From assembly GCA_947258405.1 (NCBI GenBank), contig CAMYIE010000003.1, positions 122,653 through 183,304 on the forward strand: a stretch of 60,652 nt of DNA, written 5' to 3'. The stretch comes from an uncultured Eudoraea sp. (lineage in GTDB: Bacteria; Bacteroidota; Bacteroidia; Flavobacteriales; Flavobacteriaceae). Shown here one piece after another: positions 17,812 through 27,796 of this stretch. The notes beneath the pieces were generated by a model that did not search any database, was not told the origin of the DNA, and saw nothing but the letters and a program-made list of their open reading frames with translations. The stretch's first letter is position 1; each line of letters begins with the position of its first letter. Made by a program: the position numbers and the translations under genes.

Positions 17812-18591
17812 TTATTTCTTGTGATCTACAAGCATGTCTATCAATGAGATTGAAGAATCTTCCATATCATTGACAATTTGATCAATCTTCGCAACGATGT
17901 AGTTGTAAAAGATCTGAAGAATGATCGCTGTAATCAAACCGAATACCGTAGTCAATAACGCCACCTGGATATCCCCTGCGATCAAAGATGCACTTAGATT
18001 ACCCACAGCACTAATTTTCTGGAAGGCCTGAATCATACCTATTACCGTACCCATGAAACCAAGCATCGGAGCAATAGCTATAAAAAGTGACAACCAGGAA
18101 ACATTCTTTTCCAGTTGGCCCATTTGAACGCCTCCGTAAGCCACAACAGCTTTTTCAGCAGATTCCACACTCTCACCGGCACGGTCAAGACCCTGATAGT
18201 AAATTGAAGCAACCGGACCTCTTGTATTTCTGCAAACCTCTTTAGCGGCTTCTATGCCTCCAGATGCTAATGCATCTTCTACCTGCTGCTTAAGCTTGCT
18301 AGTATTGGTGCTTGCCATATTGAGATAAATGATTCTTTCAATGGCCACTGCAAGACCCAGAATCAAACACAAAAGAACTATACCCATAAAGCCTGCGCCA
18401 CCCTGGATAAATTGCTCCTTTAAAACTTGAGTAAATCCTTTACTCGTCTCTGCGGCAGCTTCATCCTGTAGCATTACAGCAGCCGCTGCAACTGTGGAAG
18501 ATAAATTTGAAGCTACTGCTTTCGCGCTTACCGTATTCGTACTTAGTACAAATAGCCCAGCCATGGCCAGGATTGAGAATAATCTTTTCAT
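17812..18591 (-). CDS. MotA/TolQ/ExbB proton channel family protein
   Basis: A 259-residue ExbB-like protein with a signal-like N-terminus and three main membrane helices: about residues 65-85 (GFMGIVLLCLILGLAVAIER), then 170-195 (SLFIAIAPMLGFMGTVIGMI) and 210-235. The segment APMLGFMGTVIGMIQAF is the family hallmark lining the proton path. I start at ATG 18591 rather than an in-frame TTG three codons upstream. It heads the four-gene operon. It would form the stator that, with the two ExbD proteins, powers TonB-like or other envelope transport. Confidence 0.92.
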   Translation of the reverse strand: MKRLFSILAMAGLFVLSTNTVSAKAVASNLSSTVAAAAVMLQDEAAAETSKGFTQVLKEQFIQGGAGFMGIVLLCLILGLAVAIERIIYLNMASTNTSKLKQQVEDALASGGIEAAKEVCRNTRGPVASIYYQGLDRAGESVESAEKAVVAYGGVQMGQLEKNVSWLSLFIAIAPMLGFMGTVIGMIQAFQKISAVGNLSASLIAGDIQVALLTTVFGLITAIILQIFYNYIVAKIDQIVNDMEDSSISLIDMLVDHKK

Positions 18592-18834
18592 TTCTTTCAA
18601 ACTTAAATTTAGTTAGTTAATAGGGTTAAAGATAAAAAAAAAATACAATTAAAAAATTAAATCTTCAAGCCTTTGGATCGTGGGAGAAAGACCATTTTTA
18701 CCAAGGCTCGGACGATTTCATCCTCAAAGAGGAAAAGAAGCATTTTTGTAGTAGATTTACTAGGTTCTATTATTCCAATTCGAATGAATAAGAAACCACC
18801 ATATTAGCCAAAGGGCATCCATTTAAAATTAAAG

Positions 18835-18922
18835 CAGAGAGGAAGGGATTCGAACCCTCGATACACTTTTGGTGTATACACACTTTCCAGGCGTGCGCCT
18901 TCGACCACTCGGCCACCTCTCT
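18835..18922 (-). tRNA. tRNA-Ser (GGA)
   Basis: The minus strand folds as a class II tRNA. The acceptor stem is AGAGAGG/CCTCTCT with discriminator G. The anticodon stem CACGC/GTGTG encloses the loop CTGGAAA, giving anticodon GGA. A long variable arm and the T-loop GTTCGAATC follow. CCA is not encoded. It reads UCC and UCU serine codons. Confidence 0.95.
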
Positions 18923-18990
18923 AGTTCCCGTTAACAGGGCGTCCAATAAACAAAAAAATTCTTATTTATAGAAATTTTGCGGCTTTAATT

Positions 18991-20022
18991 TTAAGACATT
19001 TCACCGCGTATTGAAGTTTCAAAAACAGTTTTAAAAGAAGCAGATGATATCTCCCGTCCCAACATGTACATAAGTTTGGTTATCGCCCCTTCGGTGGTAA
19101 TATCCGAACCATTAATTATTTGCAATCTTCGCAGTGCCTCGCTGGTCTCATACCTGCCCATACTTACCGCTCCTCCCGAACACTGAGTAACATTAACTAT
19201 ATGAAGTCCTCTCTTTTTTGCAGCGCTAAGCTCATCTATAAACCATTTTTCTGTGGGAGCATTACCAGCTCCATAAGTTTCCAGGATAACCGCCTGTAAA
19301 TCTGATATCCGAAGGATCCCTTGCAGCAATTGTTCATTAAATCCGGGAAACAGCTTAAAAATGGCTACCCGATCATCGAGTATTTTATGAGCTACAAACT
19401 TTCTTCTTCTTCTTACAGGCTCCCAGAGATCTTCTTCATTTACCTTTATATGAACACCAGATTCGGCAAGTGGAGGATAGTTCGGAGAGGTAAAAGCTTC
19501 GAAATGTTCCGCATTCACTTTGGTTGTCCTGTTTGCACGGTATAAATTATGCTCAAAATACAAACACACTTCACATATCAGCGGTCTATTGCCCTTCTGC
19601 ATACCGGCTATCTGAATAGAGGTAATAAGATTTTCCTTTGCATCGGTACGCAGGTCACCAATTGGCAGTTGAGAACCTGTAAATATTACAGGCTTACCCA
19701 GGTTCTCCAACATATAACTCAGGGCCGAGGAGGTATAGCTCATAGTATCACTGCCATGCAACACAACGAAGCCGTCGTATTCTTCGTAGTGCTTCTCTAT
19801 GATCTCAGCAATATGAATCCAATGGGTGGGGTTCATATTCGACGAATCTAGGGGGTGTTTGAAAGAAACACTGTGAATAGCACAATCTAATTGACCCAAT
19901 TCGGGGATCTGCTCCACCAGTTTGTCAAAATTAAACGGCTTAAGCGTTCCGGTCTGATATTCCTTAACCATCCCGATGGTCCCTCCGGTGTAGATCAATA
20001 AAATACGGGTTCTCTTACTCAT
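18991..20022 (-). CDS. ansA: Type I (cytoplasmic) L-asparaginase
   Basis: A 343-residue asparaginase that hydrolyses asparagine to aspartate and ammonia. The first active-site motif YTGGTIGM contains the nucleophile Thr15. The second motif HGSDTMSYTSSAL supplies the Thr-Asp pair. There is no signal peptide, which fits the cytoplasmic type I enzyme. I start at ATG 20022; a start six codons upstream would overlap tatD and adds residues not typical of the family. The gap to tatD is then 7 bases, so both form one operon. Confidence 0.93.
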   Translation of the reverse strand: MSKRTRILLIYTGGTIGMVKEYQTGTLKPFNFDKLVEQIPELGQLDCAIHSVSFKHPLDSSNMNPTHWIHIAEIIEKHYEEYDGFVVLHGSDTMSYTSSALSYMLENLGKPVIFTGSQLPIGDLRTDAKENLITSIQIAGMQKGNRPLICEVCLYFEHNLYRANRTTKVNAEHFEAFTSPNYPPLAESGVHIKVNEEDLWEPVRRRRKFVAHKILDDRVAIFKLFPGFNEQLLQGILRISDLQAVILETYGAGNAPTEKWFIDELSAAKKRGLHIVNVTQCSGGAVSMGRYETSEALRRLQIINGSDITTEGAITKLMYMLGREISSASFKTVFETSIRGEMS

Positions 20023-20029
20023 ATTTCTT

Positions 20030-20797
20030 TTATATCCCAAATACTTCCCTTGAGTTTTCGGTGGTTATCCTGGCGATTTCTTCCGGACTGGTTTGATATA
20101 TCTCACAAAGCTTGTCTACAACAAGTTTAAGGTAAGCACTTTCGTTGCGTTTCCCACGATGTGGTACTGGCGCCAGGTAAGGGGAATCGGTTTCTAGAAC
20201 AAGGTGTCGGGGATCTATTTGATTGAGAAAAGAGTCGATCTTACCATTTTTAAAAGTAACAACCCCACCAATACCAAGTTTCATATTGTGATCTATAGCT
20301 GCTTGTGCCTGCTCGAGCGTCCCGGTAAAACAATGGAAAATTCCACGCAATGAGTCTGAGGCTACCTCATCTAAAACCTCAATAATTTCATCGAAAGAAT
20401 CCCTGCAGTGTATCACTATAGGCAAATCTTTTTTTTGTGCTAACTCTATCTGATATTTGAAGGCTTTACGCTGCTGATCAAAAAAAGTCCGATCCCAATA
20501 CAAGTCTATACCAATCTCGCCTACTGCATAGAACTTATGTGAATCTAACATGTCTTTCACATGCTCTAATTCTTTTTGAAAATCTTCCTTTACGCTGGTG
20601 GGGTGTAATCCCATCATCAAAAACACATGAGAAGAAAAACTTTCCTCGAGCGCAATCATGGCTTCGGTATAAGACGAGTCTATGGCCGGAACAAAAAATC
20701 TTGTAATACCAGAATCTATGGCATTTTTAATGACTGTATCTCTGTCCGCGTTAAAGGCTTCAACATAGAGATGGGTATGCGTATCGGTTAATACCAT
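20030..20797 (-). CDS. tatD: TatD-family metal-dependent hydrolase/DNase
   Basis: A 255-residue TIM-barrel hydrolase. Metal-binding residues are visible in DTHTHLY at the start, GEIGIDLYWD (Glu), VIHCRDS and FHCFTGT (His), and LETDSPYLAP (Asp). The family has 3'-5' exonuclease activity linked to repair. The length is normal. It lies directly before ansA. Its start is divergent from the small aspartyl protease gene, only 43 bases from that gene's start. Confidence 0.93.
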   Translation of the reverse strand: MVLTDTHTHLYVEAFNADRDTVIKNAIDSGITRFFVPAIDSSYTEAMIALEESFSSHVFLMMGLHPTSVKEDFQKELEHVKDMLDSHKFYAVGEIGIDLYWDRTFFDQQRKAFKYQIELAQKKDLPIVIHCRDSFDEIIEVLDEVASDSLRGIFHCFTGTLEQAQAAIDHNMKLGIGGVVTFKNGKIDSFLNQIDPRHLVLETDSPYLAPVPHRGKRNESAYLKLVVDKLCEIYQTSPEEIARITTENSREVFGI

Positions 20798-20813
20798 AGA
20801 ACAAAAATAGGAT

Positions 20814-20821
20814 TATCTTTG
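20814..20821 (+). promoter_or_regulatory. -7 box for the aspartyl protease gene
   Basis: TATCTTTG matches TAnnTTTG. It overlaps an in-frame TTG at 20819, which therefore cannot be the translation start. The TTG at 20840, preceded by AAAGGA, is the better start. Confidence 0.55.
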
Positions 20822-20839
20822 TCAAAAAAAGGATCATAC

Positions 20840-21280
20840 TTGGCCCGACTTAAAAAAATACTGAACAGGAAAAACTACATCCCTGTTCTCCTCGACCTTA
20901 CCGATACGAATCATTTTGAATTGACCGCCAAAATAAATGGTATTAAAGGGCGTTTTATACTCGATACAGGAGCGTCTAATACTTGTGTGGGTATTGATAA
21001 AGCCGATCATTTTAGACTTGTCTCAGAGGCTTCGGAAATAAAAGCTGCCGGGGCTGGCGCAAGGGAAATGGAGACTTTGATCTCAGACAAAAACTCGATT
21101 CAAATTGGCCATTGGAAATGTAAGAAACTTAAAATTGTCATCTTTGATCTCATCCATGTCAATGAGGCCTTAACAATGCATCAGGCTAAGCCTGTTGATG
21201 GAATTATCGGTTCCGATATTCTTATAAAGGCAAAGGCTGTTATCGACTACAAAAAGAAATTCCTTTATCTGAAGAAATAA
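20840..21280 (+). CDS. Retropepsin-like aspartyl protease family protein
   Basis: A 146-residue single-domain protein with the retroviral-type aspartic protease motif FILDTGASNTCVG (catalytic Asp42) and a second flap-like segment ending in PVDGIIGSDIL. Such one-domain proteins act as dimers, each monomer giving one Asp. No signal peptide or membrane helix is visible, so it is probably cytoplasmic. The start chosen is TTG 20840, preceded by AAAGGA at good distance. It gives MARLKKILNRKNY, like related flavobacterial proteins. The substrate is unknown. Confidence 0.8.
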   Translation: MARLKKILNRKNYIPVLLDLTDTNHFELTAKINGIKGRFILDTGASNTCVGIDKADHFRLVSEASEIKAAGAGAREMETLISDKNSIQIGHWKCKKLKIVIFDLIHVNEALTMHQAKPVDGIIGSDILIKAKAVIDYKKKFLYLKK

Positions 21281-21349
21281 TTCATAACCGCAGATTATAT
21301 TGAATTCTAAATTTTTTGATTCATAAATCTGACTTTTAATTATTGCCGC

Positions 21350-22693
21350 ATGACCGATATTAGGAAACTGATCGTTTTAGCATCACTTGCCTTTGTTCTA
21401 TTTTCTTGTTCCAAAGATGATGAAGGAATTTTAGTGCCCAACGAAACCGAAACACAACTTAAAGAAAGGCTAATCGATCTTTTTGGATCTTTAGACGCCC
21501 TCTCAATGCCACGTAGTTCGGACTATGAAGCGATTCCTTCAGATCAGAATAATCCTCTTACCGCAGACAAAGTATTGCTGGGAAAATTTTTGTTTCATGA
21601 AACAGGGCTTGCCCTGAACCCAAAGGAGGCCATAGGAGAAGGCACTTATTCCTGTGCAAGTTGCCACCATGCTGCCGCAGGATTTCAAAGCGGAATAAAG
21701 CAAGGTATTGGTGAAGGGGGATGGGGATTTGGATTAAATGGTGAAAGCCGTATTGCCAATCCTGATTATAATCTTGATTCTCTTGACATTCAACCCATTC
21801 GAACCCCTACTGTCCTGAATACAGCCTACCAGAACCTAATGCTATGGAATGGGCAATTTGGCGCATTGGGAATGAATGTCGGCACCGAAGCAAGCTGGAC
21901 ACCCGATACTCCTAAAGAAACCAATAATCTGGGCTTTGAAGGTGTGGAGACTCAGGCTATTGCAGGATTAGGTGTCCATAGATTGCAACTCGATATTTCC
22001 ATCGTCAACAATGGGCCATACAAAGATTTATTCGACAGCGCATTTCCCGATGTGGTGGAAGAAGAGCGCTACTCTATTGTAAATGCCGGTCTTGCCATTG
22101 CCGCTTTCGAAAGAACAGTCATGGCAAGTGAATCTCCATTTCAGAAACTTTTGAGAAATGAGATCCATGAGTTGACTGAAGACGAACTAAAAGGTGCGTT
22201 GCTATTTTATGGAAAAGCGAATTGTTATGAATGTCATTCAGGACCTGGTCTCAATGGAATGGAATTTCATGCACTGGGAATGAATGATCTTATCGAAGGC
22301 AATGTTATTGGAAGTGTAGATGAAGCTACTTCAAAAGGAAGAGGAGGATTTACCGGAGATCCGGATGACGATTATACTTTTAAAACCCCTACTCTTTATA
22401 ATCTAAAAGATGTGTCTTTTCTTGGCCATGGAGGTAGTTTCAATAGCGTTTTTGAGGTAATAGAATATAAGAATGCCGCTGATGCAGAAAATCCTAATAT
22501 CCCGGATGAAAGACTTTCATCTTTATTTATCCCCCTCGGATTAAGTACTGAAGAAATTGAGCAATTGAGTTTGTTTATTGAAAACGGATTGTACGACGAT
22601 AATCTATCGAGATATGTTCCCGATGCTACTCCGTTGGGCAGCTGTTTTCCCAATGCTGACCAACAATCCAAATCGGACCTTGGATGTGATTAA
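21350..22693 (+). CDS. Di-haem cytochrome c peroxidase family lipoprotein
   Basis: A 447-residue protein with a lipoprotein signal (FVLFSC, Cys near residue 20). It has two c-type haem sites: CASCH at residues 102-106 and CYECH at 292-296. The layout matches the CcpA/MauG family, which reduces hydrogen peroxide or oxidises protein substrates in the periplasm. FLFHETGLALNP, PIRTPTVLNTAYQNLMLWNG and KTPTLYNLKDVSFLGHGG are typical family segments. The second haem site is followed by SGPGLNGMEFHALGM, as in the high-potential domain. It is a single gene, convergent with sucB. Confidence 0.9.
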   Translation: MTDIRKLIVLASLAFVLFSCSKDDEGILVPNETETQLKERLIDLFGSLDALSMPRSSDYEAIPSDQNNPLTADKVLLGKFLFHETGLALNPKEAIGEGTYSCASCHHAAAGFQSGIKQGIGEGGWGFGLNGESRIANPDYNLDSLDIQPIRTPTVLNTAYQNLMLWNGQFGALGMNVGTEASWTPDTPKETNNLGFEGVETQAIAGLGVHRLQLDISIVNNGPYKDLFDSAFPDVVEEERYSIVNAGLAIAAFERTVMASESPFQKLLRNEIHELTEDELKGALLFYGKANCYECHSGPGLNGMEFHALGMNDLIEGNVIGSVDEATSKGRGGFTGDPDDDYTFKTPTLYNLKDVSFLGHGGSFNSVFEVIEYKNAADAENPNIPDERLSSLFIPLGLSTEEIEQLSLFIENGLYDDNLSRYVPDATPLGSCFPNADQQSKSDLGCD

Positions 22694-22709
22694 TGGGTAT
22701 AGCTTTTTA

Positions 22710-23933
22710 CTATAACTCCAATGCTCTTTTTACATCACCATCCATCAGAATCTCCACCGGGTTTTCTAGCGCTTCCTTTACAGCAACCAGAAAACCTACA
22801 GATTCCTTGCCATCAATGATACGATGGTCGTAAGATAAAGCAACATACATAATTGGGGCGATTACAATCTGACCCTCTTTAGCAATGGGTCGCTCAACGA
22901 TATTATGCATCCCCAGAATACCACTTTGAGGCGGATTGATAATCGGGGTTGAGAGCATAGAACCGAAGACACCTCCATTGGATATCGTAAATGTGCCGCC
23001 CGTCATTTCATCCACTGTGATCTGTCCGTCACGGGCTCTGATAGCCAGTCGTTTTACTTCGGCTTCAACTCCTCTGAAACTAAGGTTTTCTGCATTGCGG
23101 ATCACCGGAACCATTAATCCTTTAGGGCCCGAAACAGCAATACTGATATCGCAGAAATCATAGCTGATCATTTCCTTCCCATCGATCATAGAATTAACCG
23201 TAGGGAACATTTGCAAAGCACGGATCACCGCCTTTGTAAAAAACGACATGAAACCAAGGCTTACATCGTGCTTTTCCTTAAAAGTCTCTTTGTATTGCTT
23301 CCGAAGTTCAAATATCGGACTCATATCCACTTCATTAAAAGTGGTGAGCATTGCGGTCTCATTTTTAGCAGCTACCAGTCGCTCGGCAACTTTGCGCCTC
23401 AGCATGGAAAGCTTAGTCCTGGATTCACTGCGGGTACCACCTTTCGGGCTTCCCATTGAAGGCACGGCGATCAGGGCATCTTTTTTGGTGATCCGTCCAT
23501 TCCTTCCTGTCCCATCTACCCCTGCCGCATCGATCCCTTTCTCATCCAATATTTTCCGGGCGGCCGGAGAAGGACTCCCGCTGGCATAAGTTGTTTTCTC
23601 CTCAACAACCGATGGCTTGGATTTCACCGTGGCCTCAGCTGTTACTTTTTCCTTTACCTCTTCTTTTTTCTCAATATTTTCCGATGTCGGCTTCTCAGCG
23701 CTGGTATCAATCAGGCACACCACTTCACCCACAGCTACGGCATCGCCTTCTTCAGCTTTGAGGGTAATTACACCACTTTCTTCCGCCGGCAATTCTAAGG
23801 TAGCCTTGTCTGAATCTACCTCTGCTATAGCCTGGTCTTTTTCTACAAAGTCACCATCGCTTACCAGCCATTGGGCGATTTCCACTTCCGTTATAGATTC
23901 TCCCGGTGAAGGGACTTTCATTTCTAAGATCAT
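22710..23933 (-). CDS. sucB: Dihydrolipoyl succinyltransferase, E2 of 2-oxoglutarate dehydrogenase
   Basis: A 407-residue E2. The lipoyl domain (about 1-77) carries the lipoylation Lys43 in [12 protein letters not shown]. An Ala/Lys/Glu-rich linker leads to the peripheral subunit-binding domain ([14 protein letters not shown]...GRITKKDAL, about 120-155). The C-terminal catalytic domain contains the active-site [11 protein letters not shown]. It transfers succinyl groups to CoA in the TCA cycle. Its ATG overlaps the sucA stop by four bases (ATGA), so translation is coupled. No E3 gene is in the window. Confidence 0.96.
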   Translation of the reverse strand: MILEMKVPSPGESITEVEIAQWLVSDGDFVEKDQAIAEVDSDKATLELPAEESGVITLKAEEGDAVAVGEVVCLIDTSAEKPTSENIEKKEEVKEKVTAEATVKSKPSVVEEKTTYASGSPSPAARKILDEKGIDAAGVDGTGRNGRITKKDALIAVPSMGSPKGGTRSESRTKLSMLRRKVAERLVAAKNETAMLTTFNEVDMSPIFELRKQYKETFKEKHDVSLGFMSFFTKAVIRALQMFPTVNSMIDGKEMISYDFCDISIAVSGPKGLMVPVIRNAENLSFRGVEAEVKRLAIRARDGQITVDEMTGGTFTISNGGVFGSMLSTPIINPPQSGILGMHNIVERPIAKEGQIVIAPIMYVALSYDHRIIDGKESVGFLVAVKEALENPVEILMDGDVKRALEL

Positions 23934-26752
23934 TCTCTTTTAGATTTAAAGATTCTACTTTGCCTGCGGGTCATATTGTTTTTCGATTTGTCAAAAACAT
24001 AATCGATTACCTGCTGATGTCTCAATTTGGAACGAACGGCACTACCCGATGCCGGAGATGCATAAAACCTCCTGGAAGCCACTCTGAATTTCCTAGCGCC
24101 TTCAAAATGGGTGAAAATATGTGTCCATGCACCCATATTCCGCGGCTCTTCCTGGGCCCATACCAAATCGTCGGCCCCTTCGAATTTTTCAATAATTTCT
24201 ATCATTTGCTCGTAAGGCAGCGGGAACAAGAGTTCCACACGTACCAGGGCCACGTCTTCCCGACCAAGCTTTTCCCTTTCCGCAAGCAGATCGTAATAGA
24301 ACTTCCCGGTACAGAAAACCAGGCTCTTAACCTTTTTTGGGGTAACAATGTCATCGTCGATCACCTCCTTAAATCCTCCATTGGCAAATTCTTCCACAGA
24401 CGAAACTGCTTTGGGGTGTCGCAGCAGACTCTTGGGTGTGAAAATTATAAGGGGTTTTCTGAAATTAGCCTTCATCTGTCTTCGCAGCAGGTGAAACAAA
24501 TTTGCCGGAGTAGAGCAGTCGGCAACGTACATATTATCACGTGCACAGAGCTGCAGGTAGCGTTCCATTCTTGCAGAAGAGTGCTCTGCCCCCTGCCCTT
24601 CATATCCGTGGGGCAACAACATTACCAGTCCGTTTTGCAGCTTCCACTTATCTTCCGCTGCGGAAATATACTGGTCTATCATAATCTGGGCTCCGTTGCT
24701 GAAATCCCCGAACTGGGCCTCCCAGATGGTGAGTGTATTGGGGCTGGCCATGGCGTAGCCATAGTCAAAACCAACCACACCGTACTCAGACAAGAGTGAA
24801 TTGTATATCTGGAACCGTCCCTGATCTTTTGAGATACCGTTAAGCAACATGATTTCCTCCTCACTGTCCTCCACCTTGACCACCGCATGACGGTGCGAGA
24901 AAGTCCCGCGTTCAACATCCTGGCCAGAGATCCTTACTCCGTATCCTTCATCCAGCAAAGTACCATAGGCAAGAAGTTCTCCCATGGCCCAGTCGAGCTT
25001 ATCGCGTTCGAAAAACATTTTGTGTCGATCAGAAATAAGCCTTTCTATTTTGCGTATAAATTTCTTATCTGAGGGTAGTTCAGTGATCACCCTGGCGATC
25101 TCTGTCAACCTTCCCCTATCGAATGTGGTGTTGATGGGATCCATCATTTCCCATTCCCTGGCATATTGGAAACCACTCCACTCATCGGCCATAAATGCAG
25201 TGATAATCGTCTTGTCTTCTTTTTTGGAGTCCTCCAGCTCTTCTTCAAGACTCGCTTTATACTCCAATTCGAGGTTTTTTACATATTCCTCGTTTATGAT
25301 ACCTGCTGCCAGAAGTTTTTCTTTATAGACCTCCCTAGGATTCTGGTGTTTGGCAATGATCTTATAAAGCTTCGGTTGGGTGAACCGCGGCTCGTCCCCT
25401 TCATTATGACCATATTTCCGGTAACCCAGCAGATCGAGAAAAACATCGCCCTTAAACCTCATACGGTATTCGAGCGCAAAAAGCGAAGCATGAACCACAG
25501 CCTCAACATCATCGGCGTTCACATGCAGCACAGGGCTTAAGGTGACCTTACCCACATCTGTACAATACGTAGAAGAACGTCCATCCAGGTAATTGGTGGT
25601 GAATCCTATCTGGTTGTTAACTACAATATGGATAGTACCATTGGTTTTGTATCCATCCAGCCCAGCCATCTGTACCAGTTCATAAGCAAGACCCTGACCC
25701 GCAATGGCTGCATCCCCGTGCACCACGATGGGTAAAACTTTGGAGAAGTTTTCCGGATAGTGCGTATCCTGTTTTGCCCGCGTGATGCCTTCCACCACTG
25801 CACCCACAGTCTCAAGGTGAGATGGATTGGGCGCTATATTCATGTTGATTTTGTTCCCATTATCGGAGGTACGGACAGAGGTCCAGCCCAGATGGTATTT
25901 CACATCGCCATCAAAAATCTGCTGCTCATAGTCTTTACCTTCGAATTCACTAAAAATATCCTTTGCCGATTTTCCAAAAATGTTGGTGAGTACATTTAAT
26001 CTGCCACGGTGGGCCATTCCCATCACAAACTGTTTTACCCCCATTTCGGCCGCCTTCTCCACAATAGAATCTACCGCCGGGATCAAGGATTCGTTCCCCT
26101 CGAGAGAGAACCGTTTCTGCCCCACATATTTAGTATGCAGAAAGGATTCGAAGGAAACCGCCTGATTGAGTTTGCGCAGGATAGTTCTTTTCTGGTCAGG
26201 ATCGAATTCGGGATGATTGGCGTTTACATTTATCCAATCCTGTATCCACTGCACTCTTTCCGGGATCCGGATATACATGTATTCCACCCCGATAGAATCG
26301 CAATAAATACGTTGTAAGTGATCGATAATCTGTCGGAGGGTGCTGGCGCCGATATTTATAATTTCACCTGCGTTGAATACGGTGTTGAGATCTTCGTTTG
26401 ATAGTCCGAAGTTCTCAATTTCGAGCGTTGGACTGTATTTCCTTCGTTCTCTTACAGGATTGGTTTTGGTGAATAAATGACCCCTGCTGCGATATCCGTT
26501 GATCAGTCGGACCACCCTGAATTCCTTGTGGACAGATTCCGGAATAGATACCTCCTCACCATTGGCTGAGATTTTCATTTCACCACCAGCAGAAACGCCT
26601 GCTTCATCAAGAGCGCTCTCCATGCCAAAGTCAAATCCTTGAAAAAAGGCTCTCCAGCTCGGCTCTAAGCTATCGGGGTTTGTGAGGTACCGATCGTATA
26701 GCTCCGCAAAAAAAGAAGTATGTGCCGTATTTAAAAATGAATACTTGTCCAT
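23930..26752 (-). CDS. sucA: 2-oxoglutarate dehydrogenase E1 component
   Basis: A 940-residue thiamine-diphosphate enzyme that decarboxylates 2-oxoglutarate. The N-terminus [20 protein letters not shown] is the E2-binding segment. The core includes [31 protein letters not shown] and [10 protein letters not shown], which bind thiamine diphosphate and metal, and later [20 protein letters not shown] and [10 protein letters not shown]. Length and motifs are complete. It forms the two-gene operon sucA-sucB. Confidence 0.97.
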   Translation of the reverse strand: MDKYSFLNTAHTSFFAELYDRYLTNPDSLEPSWRAFFQGFDFGMESALDEAGVSAGGEMKISANGEEVSIPESVHKEFRVVRLINGYRSRGHLFTKTNPVRERRKYSPTLEIENFGLSNEDLNTVFNAGEIINIGASTLRQIIDHLQRIYCDSIGVEYMYIRIPERVQWIQDWINVNANHPEFDPDQKRTILRKLNQAVSFESFLHTKYVGQKRFSLEGNESLIPAVDSIVEKAAEMGVKQFVMGMAHRGRLNVLTNIFGKSAKDIFSEFEGKDYEQQIFDGDVKYHLGWTSVRTSDNGNKINMNIAPNPSHLETVGAVVEGITRAKQDTHYPENFSKVLPIVVHGDAAIAGQGLAYELVQMAGLDGYKTNGTIHIVVNNQIGFTTNYLDGRSSTYCTDVGKVTLSPVLHVNADDVEAVVHASLFALEYRMRFKGDVFLDLLGYRKYGHNEGDEPRFTQPKLYKIIAKHQNPREVYKEKLLAAGIINEEYVKNLELEYKASLEEELEDSKKEDKTIITAFMADEWSGFQYAREWEMMDPINTTFDRGRLTEIARVITELPSDKKFIRKIERLISDRHKMFFERDKLDWAMGELLAYGTLLDEGYGVRISGQDVERGTFSHRHAVVKVEDSEEEIMLLNGISKDQGRFQIYNSLLSEYGVVGFDYGYAMASPNTLTIWEAQFGDFSNGAQIMIDQYISAAEDKWKLQNGLVMLLPHGYEGQGAEHSSARMERYLQLCARDNMYVADCSTPANLFHLLRRQMKANFRKPLIIFTPKSLLRHPKAVSSVEEFANGGFKEVIDDDIVTPKKVKSLVFCTGKFYYDLLAEREKLGREDVALVRVELLFPLPYEQMIEIIEKFEGADDLVWAQEEPRNMGAWTHIFTHFEGARKFRVASRRFYASPASGSAVRSKLRHQQVIDYVFDKSKNNMTRRQSRIFKSKRE

Positions 26753-26786
26753 GTTTTTTTCCGTGGATCTGTTATCTAATTAGTCT

Positions 26787-26794
26787 CAAAAATA
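26787..26794 (-). promoter_or_regulatory. -7 box for sucA
   Basis: On the minus strand TATTTTTG matches TAnnTTTG, 34 bases before the sucA ATG. The -33 element is unclear. Confidence 0.45.
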
Positions 26795-26854
26795 CAATAA
26801 TTAATGCTTAATTTAGTTCTAGCTGTGGTCCTATGGCTAAAAATCTAAAAACTC

Positions 26855-27403
26855 GTGTCAGCACTTTCATCAAGCACTCTAAAAAAGCTTATTATGATCC
26901 TCTTCCTTGGGGCGATGTCGTGGACAGCGATGGCCCAGGGTCCAGGACCTGGAGGAGATTTCTGGTCTAATGTGAGATATGGAGGCGGATTGGGCCTGGG
27001 ATTCAGCAACAGCTCCTTTACCATTGCAGTAGCACCCAGTGCCATTTACGAGGTGAGTCCGATGTTTGCGGCAGGTTTAGGATTGAGTTTTAATTATTCC
27101 AAATTTGAACCCTCTTCTCTCGAGCGAAGTGAATTTTCGGCCTTTGGAGGTAGCATTATGAGCTTTTTTAATCCCATCCCACAGATGCAATTCTCCGCCG
27201 AGTTCGAGCAGATTTATGTGAATAGAGAAGATGTTATAGTGGGTGAGCAATTCAAGGATAGTTTCTGGTCTCCCGCATTATATTTCGGACTGGGCGTGGG
27301 TAACAGGAATGTGATGGCCGGTATGCGTTACAACGTGCTTTTTAACACAGATAAGAGTATTTATGCCAGTGCCTGGGCTCCTTTTGTCCGGGTCTTCTTC
27401 TAA
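26855..27403 (+). CDS. Small outer-membrane-type beta-strand protein, function unknown
   Basis: A 182-residue protein with a signal peptide ending in AMAQ, then a Gly-rich start (GPGPGGDFW) and repeated amphipathic strands, ending in a C-terminal WAPFVRVFF typical of outer-membrane barrels. The start is probably the GTG at 26855, since it places KKL before the hydrophobic core; an internal ATG at 26894 would leave a poor signal. Relatives are sometimes labelled alpha-ketoglutarate decarboxylase, apparently because they lie next to sucA; nothing in this sequence supports that function. Confidence 0.65.
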   Translation: MSALSSSTLKKLIMILFLGAMSWTAMAQGPGPGGDFWSNVRYGGGLGLGFSNSSFTIAVAPSAIYEVSPMFAAGLGLSFNYSKFEPSSLERSEFSAFGGSIMSFFNPIPQMQFSAEFEQIYVNREDVIVGEQFKDSFWSPALYFGLGVGNRNVMAGMRYNVLFNTDKSIYASAWAPFVRVFF

Positions 27404-27412
27404 AAGCGTTCT

Positions 27413-27766
27413 CTAGGAGTATCGTTCTTTATACCACACTTTCTTCCAAATTCTTTTTAGTAGCATATAGCTGAGTTGGTCGGCCTTTTCCACGGCGTCT
27501 TCTCCCTTGAGATCTGCCAGGGCAGATTCCGGGATATCCACTATATAAAAAAGGTCTAGGCATTTTGAAATATTCTCCATGATCAGCCGATATAACTTCT
27601 CACGCAAGAGACTCACCAGATCTTCAGGTGCAATTGGCCTGGTGACCTCGATAGGTATATTGGCAAGTTTAAAATCCTTCTCGAGCTGGATAATCAATTT
27701 CTGATAGAGCTTGTCAGATTCTGCATGCTGAAGCAGCAACATACTATTTGGAAAGTCGGGTAGCAT
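27413..27766 (-). CDS. Conserved hypothetical protein
   Basis: A 117-residue soluble, helix-rich protein without signal peptide or membrane segment. It begins MLPDFPNSMLLLQHAESDKL and has basic helices near the end (MLLKRIWKKVWYKERY). A GTG two codons upstream is an alternative start. I do not recognise a domain. It lies 30 bases after the amidohydrolase gene on the same strand, so the two may be co-transcribed. Confidence 0.65.
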   Translation of the reverse strand: MLPDFPNSMLLLQHAESDKLYQKLIIQLEKDFKLANIPIEVTRPIAPEDLVSLLREKLYRLIMENISKCLDLFYIVDIPESALADLKGEDAVEKADQLSYMLLKRIWKKVWYKERYS

Positions 27767-27796
27767 ATCCACTCAAATGATCGTACCTATGGATAG

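Noticed and set aside
20819-20839. TTG at 20819 as start of the aspartyl protease
   Set aside because: It lies inside the -7 box TATCTTTG and so could not be translated from that promoter; TTG 20840 has a ribosome-binding sequence.
26855-27403. Label alpha-ketoglutarate decarboxylase for the gene next to sucA
   Set aside because: The protein has a signal peptide and beta-barrel-like strands and no thiamine or decarboxylase motif; the label seems to come from proximity to sucA.
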